A stretch of DNA of 64,000 nt from Devosia ginsengisoli (GCF_024707105.1 NZ_JANQAJ010000002.1:1-64000), one strand, 5' to 3'. Shown: positions 38,071 through 47,446, numbered from the stretch's first letter. Made by a program: numbers and translations. Notes: a model not told the origin generated them from the letters alone.

Positions 38071-38513
38071 CGCAGGGCGCGGAAGAAGGTGCGCAGCAGG
38101 GCCTCCGACCGGGAGGCGCCGAGGCCGGAAATGACTTCGGGGGCGTGATGGCAGGTAGGCTGCGTGAAAAGGCGGATGCCGTTTTCGACGGCGCCGGCCT
38201 TGATATCCTCGGCGGCGAAATAGATGCGGCGCAGGCGCGTATGGGCGATGGCGCCGGCGCACATGGCGCAGGGTTCGAGCGTGACATAGAGGTCGCAGCC
38301 ATCGAGGCGGCCGGTGGCGCGGGTTTTCAGTGCGGTGCGGATGGCCAGCATTTCGGCATGGGCGGTGGGATCGGCGAGCGCCTTCATGCGGTTGCGCTCG
38401 GCGGCGAGGATGGTGTCGCCTTCCATGACCACGGCGCCCACCGGGGCTTCGCCATTGGCGGCGGCCTCTTCGGCGAGGGTGAGGGCGAGATCCATGGGGG
38501 ACTGGCTGGGCAT
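38067..38513 (-). CDS. tadA: tRNA-specific adenosine deaminase / nucleoside deaminase
   Basis: About 148 residues. The zinc-dependent deaminase motifs are HAEMLAIRTAL and VTLEPCAMCAGAI. This is the TadA type that converts A34 to inosine in tRNA-Arg(ACG). MDLALTLAEEAAANGEAPVG is typical of the N terminus. Start choice is open: ATG at 38513 or 38495, or TTG at 38549. None has a convincing ribosome site. Confidence 0.9.
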   Translation of the reverse strand: MPSQSPMDLALTLAEEAAANGEAPVGAVVMEGDTILAAERNRMKALADPTAHAEMLAIRTALKTRATGRLDGCDLYVTLEPCAMCAGAIAHTRLRRIYFAAEDIKAGAVENGIRLFTQPTCHHAPEVISGLGASRSEALLRTFFRALR

Positions 38514-38574
38514 GGGGGAGATGTAGCGCTGCCGGGTGGATAGGGGCAACCGGGTTTTGTGGGCGGCGCAACCT

Positions 38575-38741
38575 CAGTCGTCTCCCTCCCCTTGTTGGGA
38601 GGGATCAAGGGTGGGGATGTTCGCGGCTCCAACTGCATCGGATTCAGGGAGGGTCCGACACCCCCACCCGGCTCGATCACGGACTTAGCAAGCTAAGTCC
38701 TATCTCGCTTCCCTCCCCACAAGGGGGAGGGAGGCAGACTG
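38575..38741. repeat. Palindromic element family B, left copy flanking mutL
   Basis: This 167-bp element begins CAGTCGTCTCCCTCCCC and ends GGGGGAGGGAGGCAGACTG, an imperfect terminal inverted repeat. Internally it has AAGGGTGGGG, ACCCCCACCCGGCTCGATC and GGACTTAGCAAGCTAAGTCC. The copy at 40663-40821 is the same element in inverse orientation. Confidence 0.85.
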
Positions 38742-38831
38742 AGAGATTGGCGCAGAGCATTGCAAAAGCGCAGGAATCGGGTCGGAAACCGGCCTCCCCT
38801 CCCCTATATTGCTCCCTCAGGAGAATCGCCC

Positions 38832-40652
38832 TTGCCCATCCGCCAGCTACCCGAAGACCTGATCAACCGCATCGCCGCCGGCGAGGTGGTGGAGCGGCCT
38901 GCCAGCGTGGTCAAGGAACTGGTGGAGAATGCCATCGACGCGGGGGCGAGCCGGATCGTCGTCACCACGGCGGCGGGCGGCAAGGGGCTTGTTCGTATCG
39001 AGGATGACGGGCACGGCATGGACCGGGCCGACCTGGTGCTGTCGGTGGAGCGGCATGCGACATCCAAGCTCAGCGAGGATGAGCTGGATGATATCCGTAC
39101 GCTGGGATTCCGGGGCGAGGCTTTGGCCTCGATCGGATCGGTGGCGGAGCTGAGCATTGCCTCGCGGACGGCAGAGGCGGAGAGTGGGCTGCGGATCGAC
39201 GTGCGCAATGGCGTGCGCGCGGGGCCGGTGCCGCAGGCGATGAACCGGGGCACGATCGTGGAGGTGAAGAACCTCTTCGCCAAGGTGCCGGCACGGCTGA
39301 AATTCCTCAAGAGCGACCGGGCCGAGGCCGGGGCAATCACCGATGTGGTCAAGCGCCTCGCCATGGCCAATCCTTCCGTGCATTTCGTGCTCAACGGCAG
39401 CGACCGGACGGCGAGCAACTGGCCTGCGGTGACGGGGACCGGGGCGCTGCAGGCGCGGCTGGGCCAGGTGATCGGGGACGATTTCGCGCGCAATGCGGTG
39501 ACGCTGGCGACGAGCCGGCACGGCGTTGACGTGGCGGGGCTGGCGGGACTGCCGACCTATACGCGGGCGAACTCGCTGAGCCAGTTCTATTTCGTCAATG
39601 GAAGGTCGGTGAAGGACAAGGTGCTGGTGGGCGCGGTGCGCGCGGCCTATGCCGACTATGTGTTCCGCGACCGCTTTCCTGTCGTGGCGCTCTATATCGC
39701 CATCGACCCCGGCGAGGTGGATGTGAATGTGCATCCGGCCAAGGCGGAGCTGCGCTTTCGCGATGCCGGGGCGGTGCGCAGCGCGGTGATCCGGGCTATC
39801 GGCGAAGCGCTGGCTGCCGCGGGGTTCAAGGCTTCGGGCACGGTGGCCGAGGATGTGCTGGGAGCGTTCACCGCGCCGGCTTATGCGGCGCCCTCGCCGA
39901 CCCCTGCCCCGGCCTATCGGGCGGATGCCATGGCGCCGTTTGCCGGTTATGAGCGGGTGGGCGCGGGCAGCGGCAATTCGTTTGCGCCAGATTTCGGGCA
40001 GGCCGCAATGGATGGCCTCAACGAGCCCAGCGCGCGGGTGGAAGCCGAAGCGGCGCCGGCTTTGATGGATTACCCGCTTGGCACGGCGCGGGCGCAGATG
40101 TTCGACAATTTCATCATCGCGCAGAATGGCGAGGGCCTGCTGCTGGTGGATCAGCATGCCGCGCATGAGCGGCTGGTCTATGAGCGGTTCAAGGCGCAAC
40201 TGGCGTCCGGACCGGTGGCGAGCCAGGCGCAATTGATCCCGCTGGTGGTGGAACTGCCGGAAGAAGATTGCGCGCGGCTGGAAGAGGCCGCGGAGGAGCT
40301 GGAGCGGTTCGGGCTTTATCTCGAACGGTTCGGGCCGCGGGCCGTGGCGGTGCGCGAAACCCCGGCCTTGCTGGGCAATTCGGACATAGACGGGCTGGTG
40401 CGTGACGTGGCTGACGGGCTGGCGGAATGGGAGAGCATTGCCGCTGTTTCGGACCGGATGGAGGCCATCATCGCCCGCATGGCCTGCCACGGCTCGGTGC
40501 GTTCGGGGCGGCGGCTGCGGGTGGACGAGATGAATGCGCTGCTGCGCGACATGGAAGCAACGCCGCATTCGGGGCAATGCATCCATGGGCGGCCGACTTA
40601 TGTCGAACTCAAGAAGAAGGATATCGAGCGGCTGTTCGGAAGAAGTCGATGA
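38832..40652 (+). CDS. mutL: DNA mismatch repair protein MutL
   Basis: This 606-residue protein has a GHKL ATPase domain (KELVENAIDAGASRI, DDGHGMDRADL, LGFRGEALASIGSVA), a linker rich in Ala and Pro, and a dimerisation domain. The C-terminal part carries DQHAAHERLVYE, which fits the DQHA(X)2E(X)4E endonuclease motif. It should therefore nick DNA itself, as expected in bacteria lacking MutH. I start it at TTG 38832, with AGGAGA upstream. It is bracketed by inverted copies of repeat family B. Confidence 0.96.
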   Translation: MPIRQLPEDLINRIAAGEVVERPASVVKELVENAIDAGASRIVVTTAAGGKGLVRIEDDGHGMDRADLVLSVERHATSKLSEDELDDIRTLGFRGEALASIGSVAELSIASRTAEAESGLRIDVRNGVRAGPVPQAMNRGTIVEVKNLFAKVPARLKFLKSDRAEAGAITDVVKRLAMANPSVHFVLNGSDRTASNWPAVTGTGALQARLGQVIGDDFARNAVTLATSRHGVDVAGLAGLPTYTRANSLSQFYFVNGRSVKDKVLVGAVRAAYADYVFRDRFPVVALYIAIDPGEVDVNVHPAKAELRFRDAGAVRSAVIRAIGEALAAAGFKASGTVAEDVLGAFTAPAYAAPSPTPAPAYRADAMAPFAGYERVGAGSGNSFAPDFGQAAMDGLNEPSARVEAEAAPALMDYPLGTARAQMFDNFIIAQNGEGLLLVDQHAAHERLVYERFKAQLASGPVASQAQLIPLVVELPEEDCARLEEAAEELERFGLYLERFGPRAVAVRETPALLGNSDIDGLVRDVADGLAEWESIAAVSDRMEAIIARMACHGSVRSGRRLRVDEMNALLRDMEATPHSGQCIHGRPTYVELKKKDIERLFGRSR

Positions 40653-40662
40653 TGCAATCCAT

Positions 40663-40821
40663 CAGTCTGCCTCCCTCCCCTTGTGGGGAGGGACCGCGAG
40701 ATAAGACTTAGCCCTTGCTAAGTCCGTGATCGAGCCGGGTGAGGGTATGGTTCCGCAGACTCAGAGTGAGTGGCCCACCCCCACCCTTGATCCCTCCCCA
40801 CAAGGGGGAGGGAGACGACTG
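40663..40821. repeat. Palindromic element family B, right copy flanking mutL
   Basis: This 159-bp element begins CAGTCTGCCTCCCTCCCC and ends GGGGGAGGGAGACGACTG. It is the inverted counterpart of 38575-38741 with the same internal blocks, and begins 10 bases after the mutL stop. Confidence 0.85.
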
Positions 40822-40882
40822 CAACATCTAGTGCAATACTGGCTGAATACTGCATCTCAGAACATCCGGTAAAAGGGACGAC

Positions 40883-41188
40883 ATGGCTATCAGGATCACG
40901 CCGCCAGTGCATCCGGGTGAGTATCTGCGCGAGGAATTGCTGGAACCACCGGGCCTGACGCCCTATGCACTTGCGGCCCGGCTTGGTGTGCCGCGCACAC
41001 GGATCGAGCGGCTGGTGCGGGAAGAGACGGGTGTAACCCCCGACACGGCGCTGCGGCTCGGACGGTTCTTTTCGATGACGCCGGAATTCTGGATCAACAT
41101 GCAGGGGCTTTATGACCTGACGCTGGCGGAGGCACAGGTGGATGAGGCATTAAGCTCGATCGAGCCTATGGTGCTACCGGCCGCTTGA
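40883..41188 (+). CDS. HigA-type antitoxin / XRE family regulator, no toxin partner
   Basis: This 101-residue protein has the HigA/VapI start IRITPPVHPGEYLREELLEP, then an HTH (LTPYALAARLGVPRTRIERL) and the closing RFFSMTPEFWINMQGLYDL. Such antitoxins usually follow a HigB toxin of about 92 residues by a few bases; no HigB or remnant is visible upstream, only repeat element B and about 60 bases. It is therefore an orphan, and may work as an ordinary regulator. Confidence 0.88.
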   Translation: MAIRITPPVHPGEYLREELLEPPGLTPYALAARLGVPRTRIERLVREETGVTPDTALRLGRFFSMTPEFWINMQGLYDLTLAEAQVDEALSSIEPMVLPAA

Positions 41189-41195
41189 GGTTTGT

Positions 41196-41321
41196 TAGGA
41201 TACCCCCTCCTAGCCCCTCCCCTGATAGGGGGAGGAACAGATCGGGGATTTGGCGGCATTGTGCCACACCCACTGCGCGGCTCCTCCCCCTATCAGGGGA
41301 GGTTGGGAGGGGGGTATCCTA
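41196..41321. repeat. Palindromic element family C (full copy)
   Basis: TAGGATACCCCCTCC at the left is complementary to GGAGGGGGGTATCCTA at the right, with inner CCTGATAGGGGGAGGA and TCCTCCCCCTATCAGG. Other copies are at 55843-55964 and, as a half, at 61107-61160 inside cobN. Its right end provides the stop codon of edd. Confidence 0.85.
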
Positions 41322-43133
41322 CTGGAACACACTCGCCCCCCGGTCGGCCACGCCGACCAGGCTTCTGAAGCCGGCGAAGAGTTCGCGGCCCATGCCGTAA
41401 TGCTGGGGACGGAGGTCTTCGGTGGCGGGGGTGCGGGAGAGGAATTCGCGTTCGTCGCCGAGGAAGGTCAGGGTGCCTTCATTGGCGTCGAGGCGGATCA
41501 TGTCGCCGTCGCGAATTTTGCTGATGGGGCCGCCGTCGATGGCTTCGGGGGTCATGTGGATGGCGGCGGGGACCTTGCCCGAGGCGCCGGACATGCGGCC
41601 GTCGGTGAGCAGGGCAACCTTGAAGCCGCGATCCTGCAGGATGCCAAGGGACGGGGTGAGCTTGTGCAGTTCGGGCATGCCGAGGGCGCGGGGGCCGGAG
41701 AAGCGGACGACGGCGATCATGTCGCCGGTGAGTTCGCCGGCCTTGAAGGCGGCCTGGAGGCCCTCCTGGCCATGGAAGACACGGGCGGGGGCTTCGACGA
41801 CGCGATGTTCGGGCTTCACCGCCGAGACCTTGATGACCGAGCGGCCGAGATTGCCTGAGAGCAGCTTGAGGCCGCCCGAGGTCTGGAACGGGGTCCTGGT
41901 CGAGGTCAGCACCTTGGGGAGTGCGGATTCCTTGGGGGCGGGCTCGAAGGTGAGCTTGTCCTCGATGAGCTTGGCTTCGACCTTGTAGCCGGAGAGGCCC
42001 TCGCCCCAGACGGTCTTGACGTCTTCATGCAGGTGCCCGGATTCGAGCAGTTCCTGGATGAGGAAGCCCATGCCGCCGGCGGCGTGGAAATGGTTCACAT
42101 CGGCCACGCCATTGGGATAGACGCGGGCGAGGAGGGGCGTCGCGTCGGAGAGATCGCTCATGTCGTCCCAGGTGACCTGGAGGCCGGCGGCGGCGGCGAT
42201 GGCGATGAGATGCATGGTGTGGTTGGTGGAGCCGCCCGTGGCGTGCAGGCCGACGAGGCCATTGACGATGGCCTTTTCGTCGATGACGTGGCCGACCGGG
42301 GTATAGTGGTTGCCCTGGGCTGTGAGCGAGAGGGCGCGAACGGTGGCTTCGCGGGTCAGCGCGTCGCGCAGGGGCGTGCCGGGATTGACGAAGCTGGCGC
42401 CGGGCAGATGCAGGCCCATGATTTCCATGAGCATCTGGTTGGAATTAGCGGTGCCGTAGAAGGTGCACGTGCCGGCGGAATGGTAGGACTTGGATTCGGC
42501 TTCGAGCAGTTCGGCGCGACCGACCTTGCCTTCCATATAGAGCTGGCGGACCTTGCTCTTTTCGTCATTGGGCAGGCCCGAAGGCATGGGGCCGGCGGGG
42601 ACGAAGACGGCCGGCAGGTGGCCGAAAGTCAGCGCGCCGATGAGCAGGCCGGGGACGATCTTGTCGCAGATGCCGAGATAGACCGCGGCGTCGAACATGT
42701 TGTGGCTCAGTGCAATGGCCGTCGACATGGCGATGACGTCGCGGGAGAAGAGACTGAGGTCCATGCCCGGCTGGCCCTGGGTCACGCCATCGCACATGGC
42801 GGGCACGCCGCCGGCGACCTGGGCGGTGGCGCCAATGGAGCGGGCAGCTTCCTTGATGATGTCGGGGTAGAATTGATAGGGCTGGTGGGCCGAGAGCATG
42901 TCGTTATAGCTGGTGACGATGCCCAGATTGAGGCTCTTGGTGCCGGCGAGCTGGGCCTTTTCGGCGGGCGAACAGGCCGCGAAGGCATGGGCGAGGTTGC
43001 CGCAGGAGAGGACGGCGCGGTTGACGCCGGCCTCTCGGGCGGCTTCGAGGCGGGCGAGATAGTCACGGCGACTGTCGCGGCTGCGCGCCGCAATGCGATT
43101 GGTGACATCCTGGATGGCCTGGCGGACAGACAT
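41319..43133 (-). CDS. edd: Phosphogluconate dehydratase
   Basis: This 604-residue iron-sulfur dehydratase converts 6-phosphogluconate to KDPG in the Entner-Doudoroff pathway. Cysteine regions for the cluster include [17 protein letters not shown] and [17 protein letters not shown]. The ILVD/EDD features [15 protein letters not shown] ([17 protein letters not shown]) and [18 protein letters not shown] are present. Its TAG stop lies in the terminal bases of a family C repeat. With zwf and pgl upstream on the same strand it forms the pathway entry cluster. Confidence 0.96.
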   Translation of the reverse strand: MSVRQAIQDVTNRIAARSRDSRRDYLARLEAAREAGVNRAVLSCGNLAHAFAACSPAEKAQLAGTKSLNLGIVTSYNDMLSAHQPYQFYPDIIKEAARSIGATAQVAGGVPAMCDGVTQGQPGMDLSLFSRDVIAMSTAIALSHNMFDAAVYLGICDKIVPGLLIGALTFGHLPAVFVPAGPMPSGLPNDEKSKVRQLYMEGKVGRAELLEAESKSYHSAGTCTFYGTANSNQMLMEIMGLHLPGASFVNPGTPLRDALTREATVRALSLTAQGNHYTPVGHVIDEKAIVNGLVGLHATGGSTNHTMHLIAIAAAAGLQVTWDDMSDLSDATPLLARVYPNGVADVNHFHAAGGMGFLIQELLESGHLHEDVKTVWGEGLSGYKVEAKLIEDKLTFEPAPKESALPKVLTSTRTPFQTSGGLKLLSGNLGRSVIKVSAVKPEHRVVEAPARVFHGQEGLQAAFKAGELTGDMIAVVRFSGPRALGMPELHKLTPSLGILQDRGFKVALLTDGRMSGASGKVPAAIHMTPEAIDGGPISKIRDGDMIRLDANEGTLTFLGDEREFLSRTPATEDLRPQHYGMGRELFAGFRSLVGVADRGASVFQ

Positions 43134-43270
43134 GGTCGAGCTCCTACTCTTTAGGGCACGTTCACGCGGCGAAAGGCGGGAGCACCTTTTCGCAGGAACG
43201 CGCCGGCTGGAGCCCTTTCGTGGCCAGGGCGGTCGATTGGGGACCGCCTAGGGGACTTGGAGACCCTTTG

Positions 43271-43393
43271 TGAACTCTACTCTGGCGGCCATCTGACGCA
43301 ATTTTCTGCGCTTCCGGTGCTCACGTACCAAACGTACGCTGCGCTCCGGTTCTCGAAAAATCACGCCATCTGACGCGCCAGAGCGAGTTCTCA
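43271..43393. repeat. Structured intergenic repeat between pgl and edd
   Basis: TGAACTCTACTCTGGCG at 43271 is nearly complementary to CGCCAGAGCGAGTTCTCA ending at 43393. Inside, CCATCTGACGC occurs twice as a direct repeat (about 43289 and 43366), and CGTACCAAACGTACG forms a small central palindrome. No other copy is in this window. It lies in the 269-bp gap between pgl and edd. Confidence 0.55.
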
Positions 43394-43402
43394 AACAGTC
43401 TC

Positions 43403-44098
43403 CTAGGGGCACCAGTAGACAGTGACGGCGTGGCCGGACCGCAGGACGGCACGAATGGGCATGTCCGCGACGGGACCATCGCCCAGAGCCGTGTCGAGCA
43501 CGTCGGCCTTTTCCTCCCCTTCGATGTGAAGGTACAGCCCATCCGTGCGGAGGAGACGCGGAAGGGTAAAGGTGATGCGCGGCTCGCCGGCGCCGGGCGC
43601 GCTTATGGCAAGAGCCGGGCCTTCCGAGGTCAGCGCCTGATCGAGCGTGTCGCCGCCGGGGAAGAAGCTGGCCGTGTGGCCGTCATTGCCCATGCCGAGA
43701 ATGACGGCGGCGAAGGTATCGGGCAGGTCGGCGAGGAGCGCATTGGTCTTGGCGACGGCGGCGGCGTCGGGCTCGCTGCCGCCCGAATAGAGCGGGAAGA
43801 AGCGGGCGGTGGCGGCGGGGCCCTGCAGCATGCGCTCGTTGACGAGGAGCGCATTGGAGCGGTCGTTGGTTTCATCGACCCAGCGTTCGTCGACCAGAGT
43901 GACGATGACCTTGGACCAGTCGATGTCCTTGGTCTTGCCCAGGGCCTGGAAGAAACGGGCCGGGGTGGAGCCGCCGCTGACCGCGATTGCCGCAGTGCCG
44001 CGCGCTTCGATGGCGGCGCGGATGCGGTCGGCCACGGACTCGGCCAATTCCTTGGCGAGGGTGGGCTTATCGGCGAAGCTGCGGCGGGTAATGGTCAT
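43403..44098 (-). CDS. pgl: 6-phosphogluconolactonase
   Basis: This 231-residue enzyme hydrolyses 6-phosphogluconolactone. The motifs VSGGSTPARFFQAL, VTLVDERWVDETNDRSNALL and GMGNDGHTASFFPGGDTL are typical of the DevB/SOL family. I start it at ATG 44098 (AGGAAC upstream); the open frame to 44149 runs through repeat A. It lies between zwf and edd. Confidence 0.95.
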   Translation of the reverse strand: MTITRRSFADKPTLAKELAESVADRIRAAIEARGTAAIAVSGGSTPARFFQALGKTKDIDWSKVIVTLVDERWVDETNDRSNALLVNERMLQGPAATARFFPLYSGGSEPDAAAVAKTNALLADLPDTFAAVILGMGNDGHTASFFPGGDTLDQALTSEGPALAISAPGAGEPRITFTLPRLLRTDGLYLHIEGEEKADVLDTALGDGPVADMPIRAVLRSGHAVTVYWCP

Positions 44099-44110
44099 CT
44101 TGTTCCTTTG

Positions 44111-44240
44111 TGCCACGCCCTCGTGGTTCGAGGCGCTGAAGAAGCGCACCTCACCATGAGGGATACTTATAGCCCGGTGCTCCAGTAGCCCTCATGGTGA
44201 GGCGGGAGCGAAGCGACCCTCGAACCACTGACGCGTGGCA
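44111..44240. repeat. Palindromic element family A (full copy)
   Basis: TGCCACGCCCTCGTGGTTCG at 44111 pairs with CGAACCACTGACGCGTGGCA ending at 44240; the inner CACCTCACCATGAGGG and CCCTCATGGTGAGG also pair. It sits between zwf and pgl within a presumed operon, where it may serve as an RNA hairpin. Confidence 0.85.
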
Positions 44241-44247
44241 ATATTTA

Positions 44248-45729
44248 TCACACGTCATCCTCATACCATGTCCGGCCGTCGCGTTCGATCAACGCAATCG
44301 CGCCTGATGGGCCCCAGGTGCCGGCCACATAGGCTTGCGGGGGCTCGCTGGAGCGGTCCCAGGCCTCGCGGATCGGGTCGACCCATTTCCAGGCGGCTTC
44401 GAGTTCGTCGCGGCGCATGAACAGGGTCTGGTTGCCGCGCACCACGTCGAGCAGCAGGCGCTCATAGGCTTCGGGGGTGCGTTCGGAGAAGGTCTGGGCG
44501 AAGCTCAGGTTCAGCGGCACTTCGCGCAGGCGCATGCCGCCGGGGCCCGGATCCTTGATCATCATCATCAGCTTGACGCCCTCGTCGGGCTGCAGGCGGA
44601 TGATGAGCTTGTTGGCCTTGGGCGCGCCTTCGGCGTGATCGAAGATGGAGTGTGGGATCGGCTTGAACTGGATGCAGATTTCGGAGACGCGGTTGGCCAT
44701 GCGCTTGCCGGTGCGGAAATAGAAGGGCACGCCGGACCAGCGCCAGTTTTCGACCTCGGCCTTGAGGGCGACGAAGGTTTCGGTGCGGCTGCCCTTCTTG
44801 TCGTCGGGCAATTCGTCCTGATAGCCGGCGACCGAGGTGGTCTCGGACTTCACGCCCTTATACTGGCCGCGCACGGTGTTGCGGGCCACGTCGCCATTGC
44901 TGATGGGCTTGAGGGCGCGCAAAACCTTGAGCTTTTCGTCGCGCAGGGCATTGGCGTCGTCGCTGGCGGGCGGTTCCATGGCCACGAGGCAGAGCAGTTG
45001 CAGCATGTGGTTCTGGATCATGTCACGCAGGGCGCCGCTCTCGTCGTAATAGCCGCGCGTGCCGGCGCCGACCGATTCAGCCACGGTCAGTTGGACATGG
45101 TCGATATGGGCCGAATTCCAGATGGGCTCGAAGAGCGTATTGGCGAAGCGCAAAGCCAGCAGGTTCTGGACCGTCTCTTTGCCGAGATAGTGGTCGATGC
45201 GGTAGACCTGATCTTCCTTGAAAATCTTGGCGACGCCGTCGTTGATTTCGACCGAGCTGGCCAGATCGTGGCCGAGCGGCTTTTCGATGACGACGCGGGC
45301 GTCGCGGCGATAGAGCTTCTTGGAGTGCAGATATTCGGCGATGGGCTCGAACAGGTCGGGCGCGACGGCAAGGTAGAAGGCGCGGACCACTTCGGGATCG
45401 TCGCGCAGCTTGCTGCCGAGATCGCCCGATTCCTCGGGCTTGCTGGCATCGACCGGGACATAGGAGAAAATCTTGACGAAACGGTCGATGACCTTGGCGT
45501 CCTGATATTCCTTTTCGACGAAAGCGGTGATGGCATCGCGGGCCGATTGCTGGAAATCGGCATCGGACAGCTTGGAGCGCGAGGCACCGATGATGCGGCT
45601 ATTCTCGTCGAACTGGCCATCCTTGAAACGGTGATACAGCGCCGGGATCAGCTTGCGCTTGGTCAGGTCGCCCGTGGCGCCGAACACCACATAGTCGAAA
45701 GGCTGGACAGGAATGATACGGCTGGACAC
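44248..45729 (-). CDS. zwf: Glucose-6-phosphate 1-dehydrogenase
   Basis: This 493-residue enzyme oxidises glucose-6-phosphate with NAD(P)+. The dinucleotide-binding motif VFGATGDLTKRKLIPALYH and the active-site motif YRIDHYLGKETVQNLLALRF are complete, and RTGKRMANRVSEICIQFK is typical. It is the first of zwf-pgl-edd and starts 12 bases after the upstream kinase gene. Confidence 0.97.
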   Translation of the reverse strand: MSSRIIPVQPFDYVVFGATGDLTKRKLIPALYHRFKDGQFDENSRIIGASRSKLSDADFQQSARDAITAFVEKEYQDAKVIDRFVKIFSYVPVDASKPEESGDLGSKLRDDPEVVRAFYLAVAPDLFEPIAEYLHSKKLYRRDARVVIEKPLGHDLASSVEINDGVAKIFKEDQVYRIDHYLGKETVQNLLALRFANTLFEPIWNSAHIDHVQLTVAESVGAGTRGYYDESGALRDMIQNHMLQLLCLVAMEPPASDDANALRDEKLKVLRALKPISNGDVARNTVRGQYKGVKSETTSVAGYQDELPDDKKGSRTETFVALKAEVENWRWSGVPFYFRTGKRMANRVSEICIQFKPIPHSIFDHAEGAPKANKLIIRLQPDEGVKLMMMIKDPGPGGMRLREVPLNLSFAQTFSERTPEAYERLLLDVVRGNQTLFMRRDELEAAWKWVDPIREAWDRSSEPPQAYVAGTWGPSGAIALIERDGRTWYEDDV

Positions 45730-45741
45730 TGGGGCAGTCCC

Positions 45742-46683
45742 TTAGTTTGACGCGAAGTTCTGCTTGGCGAGGATGACGGCCCCGTGCAGAGGCTCGAATT
45801 TGGGAAGGGCGACGAAGGTGCCGTAGCGCTCCACGAGGATCGGGAACAGGCGCTGGCCGAAGCCGCCGACAATAGCCATGACCTGGGCATTGTGCGCCTT
45901 GAACCAGTTCACATAGGTGTCGATGTAGCCCAACTGGATATCGAGCATCTTGCGGGCGACCGGATCGCCCTTTTCGAGATAGTCGATGAACAGGGGCATG
46001 AGCTTGCCGAACTCGGCCGGGGCGCGGCCGATCAGGGCATCGTCGCAGCCTTCGCTGCCATCGCGGCTGAGCAGCTTGAGGTCCATCTCGGTGGCGAAGG
46101 ACCAGGTCATGATGGCCTGGTTGTCGCCGCCCAGTTGCGCGGTGATGGCCCTGGTCAGCGGGGAGGCTTCGACCAGCCCGTCCTCGGCTTCCACGGCATA
46201 GCGGGCCAGTTCGCGACCCAGGATGGCGCCACTCATCTGGTCGCCGATGTGAAAGCCCCAGCCGCCGGCCTGGTGGCGCTGGCCATCGACAATGGCAAGG
46301 GCGGCCGAGCCGGTGCCGACGATGATGACGCCACCTTCTTCGCCGCCCAGGGCGCCGGCATGAGCGATATCGATATCGTCATAGACCTTCACGCCGGCAA
46401 AAGGCCAGGGGCGCGCCGCGAATTCGGCGCGGGCCGTATCCATGCGGCCGCCGGCCATGCCGAAGCAGGCATAGGTATTGGCGGTTTCGGCATAATCGAG
46501 GCCGGCGGCCTTGAAGACGTCGCGCGTGCCGTCGCTAATGGCCTTCCAGGCCGGCTCGCCATCGTCGATCTGCAGATTGGAGCGGCCGTTCTTGACTTCG
46601 GCGAGCGTTTTCAGATTCTCATCGGCCAGACGCACGCGGCAATTGGTGCCGCCGCCATCGACGCCAAGATAATATCTGGTCAC
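45742..46683 (-). CDS. BadF/BadG-type sugar kinase (glucosamine or N-acetylglucosamine kinase-like)
   Basis: This 313-residue ASKHA-fold protein has phosphate loop 1 (YYLGVDGGGTNCRVRLAD), phosphate loop 2 (GVIIVGTGSAALAIVDG) and the adenosine-region motif VGGFGQRLFPILVE. This family includes bacterial glucosamine and GlcNAc kinases; the exact sugar is not certain. Its position 12 bases upstream of zwf suggests that it feeds a hexose phosphate into the same catabolic route (inference). Confidence 0.85.
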   Translation of the reverse strand: MTRYYLGVDGGGTNCRVRLADENLKTLAEVKNGRSNLQIDDGEPAWKAISDGTRDVFKAAGLDYAETANTYACFGMAGGRMDTARAEFAARPWPFAGVKVYDDIDIAHAGALGGEEGGVIIVGTGSAALAIVDGQRHQAGGWGFHIGDQMSGAILGRELARYAVEAEDGLVEASPLTRAITAQLGGDNQAIMTWSFATEMDLKLLSRDGSEGCDDALIGRAPAEFGKLMPLFIDYLEKGDPVARKMLDIQLGYIDTYVNWFKAHNAQVMAIVGGFGQRLFPILVERYGTFVALPKFEPLHGAVILAKQNFASN

Positions 46684-46894
46684 GCGAGGATGCTCCGAGG
46701 TTTAGACGGATTCTAGGGTGTCGTTTCGGCGCGGACCATAATGCGAAAGATGCTAAGACGAAAGTAGAATAAGGCACAAAAACGCCCAGTGAGAGGGCGA
46801 TGGGCATCGCTGACCTGCACAAGCGGCGCAACCGGTTCGGCGCTCGCGCTTTTTGAACCCAGAGGCCGCGGCGGGCGGCTACGGAGAGGATGCA

Positions 46895-47446
46895 ATGACG
46901 GGACATGTGCTGGTGCTGGGCGGGGCGCGCTCGGGCAAGACGGCCTTTGCCGAACAATTGGCCATTCGCAGTGGCAAAAAGCCGGCTTATCTGGCTACGG
47001 CCGAAGCGCTGGATGCGGAAATGCGCGACCGGGTGGCGACCCACAAGGCCGGCCGCGGGGATCGCTTCACCACCATAGAGGAGCCATTGGCGCTGTCGGA
47101 CGCGCTGATGGCGGCAGCGAAAAAGCACGATGTGATCCTGGTGGATTGCCTGACGCTGTGGATCACCAACCTCCTGGTGGCCAATGAGGATGTGGCCAAG
47201 GCGGTGAGCGAGCTGGGGGCAACGCTGGTGCAGCTCAAGACTGCCAGAGTGATCCTGGTGAGCAACGAGGTTGGGCTGGGCATCGTGCCCGACAATGCAA
47301 TGGCGCGGACATTCCGCGACCTGGCGGGATCGGCGCATCAGCGGCTGGCGGAGATCTGCGAGGAAGTGCATTTCATCGTGGCCGGACTGCCGATGACACT
47401 GAAGGGGGCGACGGGACGGAGTGCGGGGCGAATACACGAGGCTTGA
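46895..47446 (+). CDS. cobU: Adenosylcobinamide kinase / adenosylcobinamide-phosphate guanylyltransferase
   Basis: This 183-residue bifunctional enzyme (CobP in Pseudomonas denitrificans naming) activates the aminopropanol arm of adenosylcobinamide before nucleotide-loop attachment. The P-loop VLGGARSGKTAFAEQLAI, VDCLTLWITNLL and ILVSNEVGLGIVPDN are typical. ATG 46895 has GAGAGG upstream. No cobalamin riboswitch is visible before it. It is the only rightward gene at the left end of the cobalamin region. Confidence 0.95.
   Translation: MTGHVLVLGGARSGKTAFAEQLAIRSGKKPAYLATAEALDAEMRDRVATHKAGRGDRFTTIEEPLALSDALMAAAKKHDVILVDCLTLWITNLLVANEDVAKAVSELGATLVQLKTARVILVSNEVGLGIVPDNAMARTFRDLAGSAHQRLAEICEEVHFIVAGLPMTLKGATGRSAGRIHEA

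Noticed and set aside
46684..46894. Possible B12 riboswitch upstream of cobU
   Set aside because: No B12 box or closing AGACCTGCC-type sequence is visible in this gap.
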